Source: Elysia marginata
Lineage: Eukaryota; Mollusca; Gastropoda; Plakobranchidae
Assembly (NCBI GenBank): GCA_019649035.1
Contig: BMAT01007689.1
Location: 82,662-117,093, forward strand
DNA: 34,432 bases
Direction: 5' to 3'
The notes under the pieces were generated by a model. It was not told the origin of the DNA. It searched no databases and worked only from the letters and a program-made list of their open reading frames with translations. Of this stretch, positions 31,385-34,432 are shown piece by piece. Position numbers and translations under genes: made by a program. Numbering within the stretch: the first letter of the stretch is position 1; the number at the start of each line of letters is the position of its first letter.

Positions 31385-31615
31385 TTCTGTCAACGCCTTC
31401 ACTTAATTTTTTTTCCCTATATATTTTTTACCATGTTCTTTATCATAGTTCACATCTCCTCCCTCTCTTTCACCCTCTGTCTGTCTGTTTCTCTCTCTGT
31501 CTCTGTCTGTTTGTGTATCTCTCCCTATCCCTCTCTACCACTGTCTTTGCATCTGTTTGTAGGCTACCTGTATGCTACATGTTTGTCTGTCTCTTTCTCT
31601 CCCGCCTTCTCTTTA
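31385..31615. repeat. Pyrimidine-rich (CT, CTGT) low-complexity tract
   Basis: Strong T/C strand bias with CTGTCTGT and CTCTCT runs. Confidence 0.85.
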
Positions 31616-31679
31616 GGCCATAAACCATGAGTTCTACTGCATGGTTAATCTTGATAATATATATCTACATCTAAATCTA

Positions 31680-31860
31680 AAGGCTCGTTGCATAGCGTGA
31701 GTGCTTGCCACGAACAGGCAAACCGTTTGCCGCAAAAGTGCTTGTTCCAAAGCGACGCTCTTATCGGTGAACATTTTTTTCAACGAAGTGATTAGCCGCA
31801 ATACTATTACGAATAACGTTATTACGGCAAAATCGTTATCCGCAATGGGACTGTTTCAAG
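31680..31860. other. CpG-richer block with AATAACGTTATT palindrome
   Basis: Unusually many CpG steps for this AT-rich region. It holds a perfect 12-bp palindrome at about 31815-31826 and repeated GCCGCAA/TCCGCAA motifs. It may be part of an unidentified element. Confidence 0.35.
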
Positions 31861-31896
31861 ACTAACCTTTTTTGAGTGCAACATTCAGAAGGTGGG

Positions 31897-32107
31897 CTCA
31901 CCAGCGAATTCTTCTGTTGGCGAGGTAGTTTATTAAAATAAGACCAGTGCTAAATCTAAGCCTAAAAACCCACCATTGTACAAGAAGAACTACTCTAAAC
32001 GAATTTTTAAAAAACTCATGGAACAGTCCCATAGCAAGAGTCGAAAGCTAGCTGAAAGCCTGTGGCTGATTGGCTGGAGAAAACCTCAATGTTCTGTACA
32101 TGTGTTA
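31897..32107 (+). repeat. Dispersed direct repeat, copy 2
   Basis: Same orientation as 30513-30724, about 1.38 kb away, with scattered substitutions and small indels. Confidence 0.85.
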
Positions 32108-32454
32108 TAGTCCAGTCAATTTATACCAAAATAGCTTTGACGGGGAATCTCTGCAACTAAAACTATAAATATAAGCTATAACCGATCGCAAGATATAGGC
32201 CTAATATTATTAATTAAGCATCAAGATGAATGTTTCTTTGCAGCAGTTACTGCCAATTTATTGCTGATAAACCCAAAGATCTGATGGGTTTTGTTGTATT
32301 AACTATTATTAAGTAGTTCTAATTATCACATAAGGCTAAAGTCGTTTTTGAGTTTGGGTTGAATGTTGACTTTTTATAAGAATTTTGTTACTTCATAAAC
32401 ACGATATTTTTTGTTTTGGAAGAATTTTTACAATGTGCCTACAAGATATTTTTG

Positions 32455-32959
32455 CACAGAGAATGAGAGAGAGGGAGAGAGAAGAGAGAGAGAGAGCGGA
32501 GAGAGAGAAAGAGAGAGAGAGAGGGGGGAGGGAGAGAAAGACAAACAGACAGACATAGCAGACAGAGAGACAGACAGACAGACATAGACAGAGAGAGACA
32601 AAAAGACATTCATGCATACAGACACCATGACAGACAGCGAGACAGACACAGAGAGAGAGAGACAGAGAGAGACAGAGAGACGGCGAGAGATACAGACAGA
32701 TAGAGAGGGGGGCGAAAGACTTGACAAAAAAAAGAGAGAGCGTGTGTGTGTATGAAAGTTAAAAGAGAGACAAGAAGATAGGAACAGAAAAAGTGGAAGA
32801 GGAAGAGGGATGGAGAAAGACAAGAGAGAGTGGAAAAAGAGTGGAGAAATAAAGAGTATGCAAATAAACAAAGGAAATGATTATTAAAGAAAACAGACAT
32901 AAAGAAAAAATGGCTATGTTGGAAGAAAGAGAAAAAGAAATACAGATACGGAGAGAGAC

Positions 32960-33010
<51 letters not shown>

Positions 33011-33055
33011 AAAGCAGACAAAACACATAGAGAGAAAAAAAGAAAGAGATTGAGA
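32455..33055. repeat. Purine-rich (GA, GACA) low-complexity tract
   Basis: About 600 bases dominated by GAGA, GACAGA and AAAGA. The core at 32965-33007 is nearly pure (GA)n. Long serine/leucine-rich frames on the minus strand come from this composition. Confidence 0.95.
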
Positions 33056-33059
33056 GTAG

Positions 33060-34432
33060 ATAATATAAAAAAGCAGACTTACATTGACAGTAAAAACAAT
33101 ACAATTTAAATATTAACATAAAACACATCGGCTTCAATTATACTGCCTTTTTCAGTTAAAACACACAATACAATGTATAAATTAAATAAAGATAAAAACC
33201 CGTTTCTGTGTTTTTAGAGAAGATAATATTTAGAGATAGAAAGAAAGAGAGAGGGAGGAAGAAAGAAAGGCAGGCATTTTCCACTGTTTTCATCTAAAAA
33301 GCCTATCAAAATCCAGTGCTCATTCCATGATTTTAACCTAGTATCAATAATTTACTTATTCTTATTGAACAGTGGCCGCCTCAGCTAAAGGCCTATTACC
33401 ACATGCAGGCCTGTTAATCCTAAATGTTTGATCACATATTGTCAAACGAAAAATATGTTCTTGTCAATTTTGGTGTTTTAAGTATGTCTTGGCGAATCTA
33501 GTTTTGAGTCTACGTGAATGCCGAGAAACTTGTAGGCCTAAGTATCAACAACATCCACATAATCATTATGATGGAATAGATATATAATATTATACGTTAC
33601 TGTTTTGTGCTTTAAAGCTGTTGTTGATTCTTTGTTATCACATCTGAACCAATAGCTCAATACCAATCCAAAACTCTGTGTAGTTTTTAGAAGTTCCACT
33701 CATACTATTACCATTCTAAATAAGTCCGAATTTAATTGTTGTTGGCAAACTTTGTGTACACCTTAGTTGCACATCAGAAGTTAACCTTTTGCGTTTGCTT
33801 TTATGAGCATTTCAAAGAATGGAGAAAACATAATCCTGCATAGGTAAATGTAATTACATATTCATGCTAGTGTTTGCTAACTTGATTTTTTAATAATTAG
33901 GCCTACTCCCATACTTCTCAAATTTAGTAACAAACAGGCTTTTTTTGTTTTGTTTAAATATTATTAAAGGGTATTCAACTTCTATTGGATTATTGTTGCA
34001 GTGTAATTTAGAGTCGTATCCCCTTCTTTAAACCTTGTCTAAGCCTCGACCATAAATGTCGGTCTGGCAACCAGTCAAAATGAGTCGCGAAGCTGGAAGA
34101 TATTGGTACTACAGATAAGTTTATTTTCTCTACTTTATAATACAAAAAACAGAAAGGCTCTATCATGTTTCTGTATGAAGTTATAGCCGTTCGAAATTGG
34201 CAGAGTTAGGACATTAGAAATTTCAGAAAAGGAAAAAAAATCCAATTTTAGACGACTATAAAGGTTTAGAAGCCTGAGCAAACATACCAATAAAAATCAA
34301 ACACATAAAATATGGAATTTCAACATGATTAAGTTTTGGAAACCGTTAAGAAATTGCTTTAGTATCAATATCTAAAAAAAAAAATTCAACTTCTGACCAA
34401 CTTCTAAACTTTAAAAGCATAATACAATGTAT
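33060..34432. other. No gene recognised to window end
   Basis: AT-rich sequence with many stops. No coding or mobile feature could be supported. Confidence 0.5.

Noticed and set aside
31310..31630. 106-residue plus-strand frame
   Set aside because: Mostly translation of the CT-rich tract; no conserved features.
32393..33137. Long serine/leucine-rich minus-strand frames
   Set aside because: Translation of the GA/GACA low-complexity tract.

Overview
The window is eukaryotic nuclear DNA. It is AT-rich and intron-rich, and it contains a tRNA-derived SINE, LINE, Tc1/mariner and MITE relics, long simple repeats and one assembly gap (N run 18929-19218). Gene content and repeat style suggest an invertebrate, most likely a lophotrochozoan such as a gastropod mollusc. 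That taxonomic call is inference.

Two real genes are supported, arranged tail to tail. (1) Plus strand, 748-6376: the last five coding exons of an NFATC2IP / Rad60-Esc2 family protein. They encode an acidic segment with a SUMO-interacting-motif-like patch and two tandem SUMO-like domains. The N-terminus lies upstream of the window. (2) Minus strand, 22001-12712: an apparently complete seven-exon cytochrome P450 of the CYP26 (retinoic-acid hydroxylase) type. The exons join in phase to give 526 residues with I-helix, ExxR, PERW and heme-cysteine motifs intact.

Region by region: 1-6530 is NFATC2IP with a SINE in an intron. 6530-12178 is intergenic with a 23-bp-stem hairpin, a 150-bp MITE with TA target duplication, a GC-rich palindromic block and two LINE-type 3' tails around a (CT)n tract. 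12178-12743 is a 53-bp minisatellite. 12712-22001 is the P450 gene; its introns hold a deleted Tc1-like element, a TIR element, two decayed tandem arrays and the gap. 22197-23130 is a dead mariner lying just upstream of the P450 start. 23300-34432 has no convincing host gene: it holds LINE fragments, a possible solo LTR, a tRNA-like sequence, a second copy of the TIR element, a pair of about 210-bp direct repeats and long CT/GA tracts.

The most unusual feature is the P450 minisatellite. Every unit is a copy of the last 33 nt of the P450 reading frame, stop codon included, plus about 20 nt of 3' UTR, so ten extra C-terminus copies lie downstream of the true stop. A second, much older array (20930-21800) appears to run into the 3' end and splice donor of P450 exon 1. 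Tandem growth from exon ends may therefore have happened twice in the same gene.
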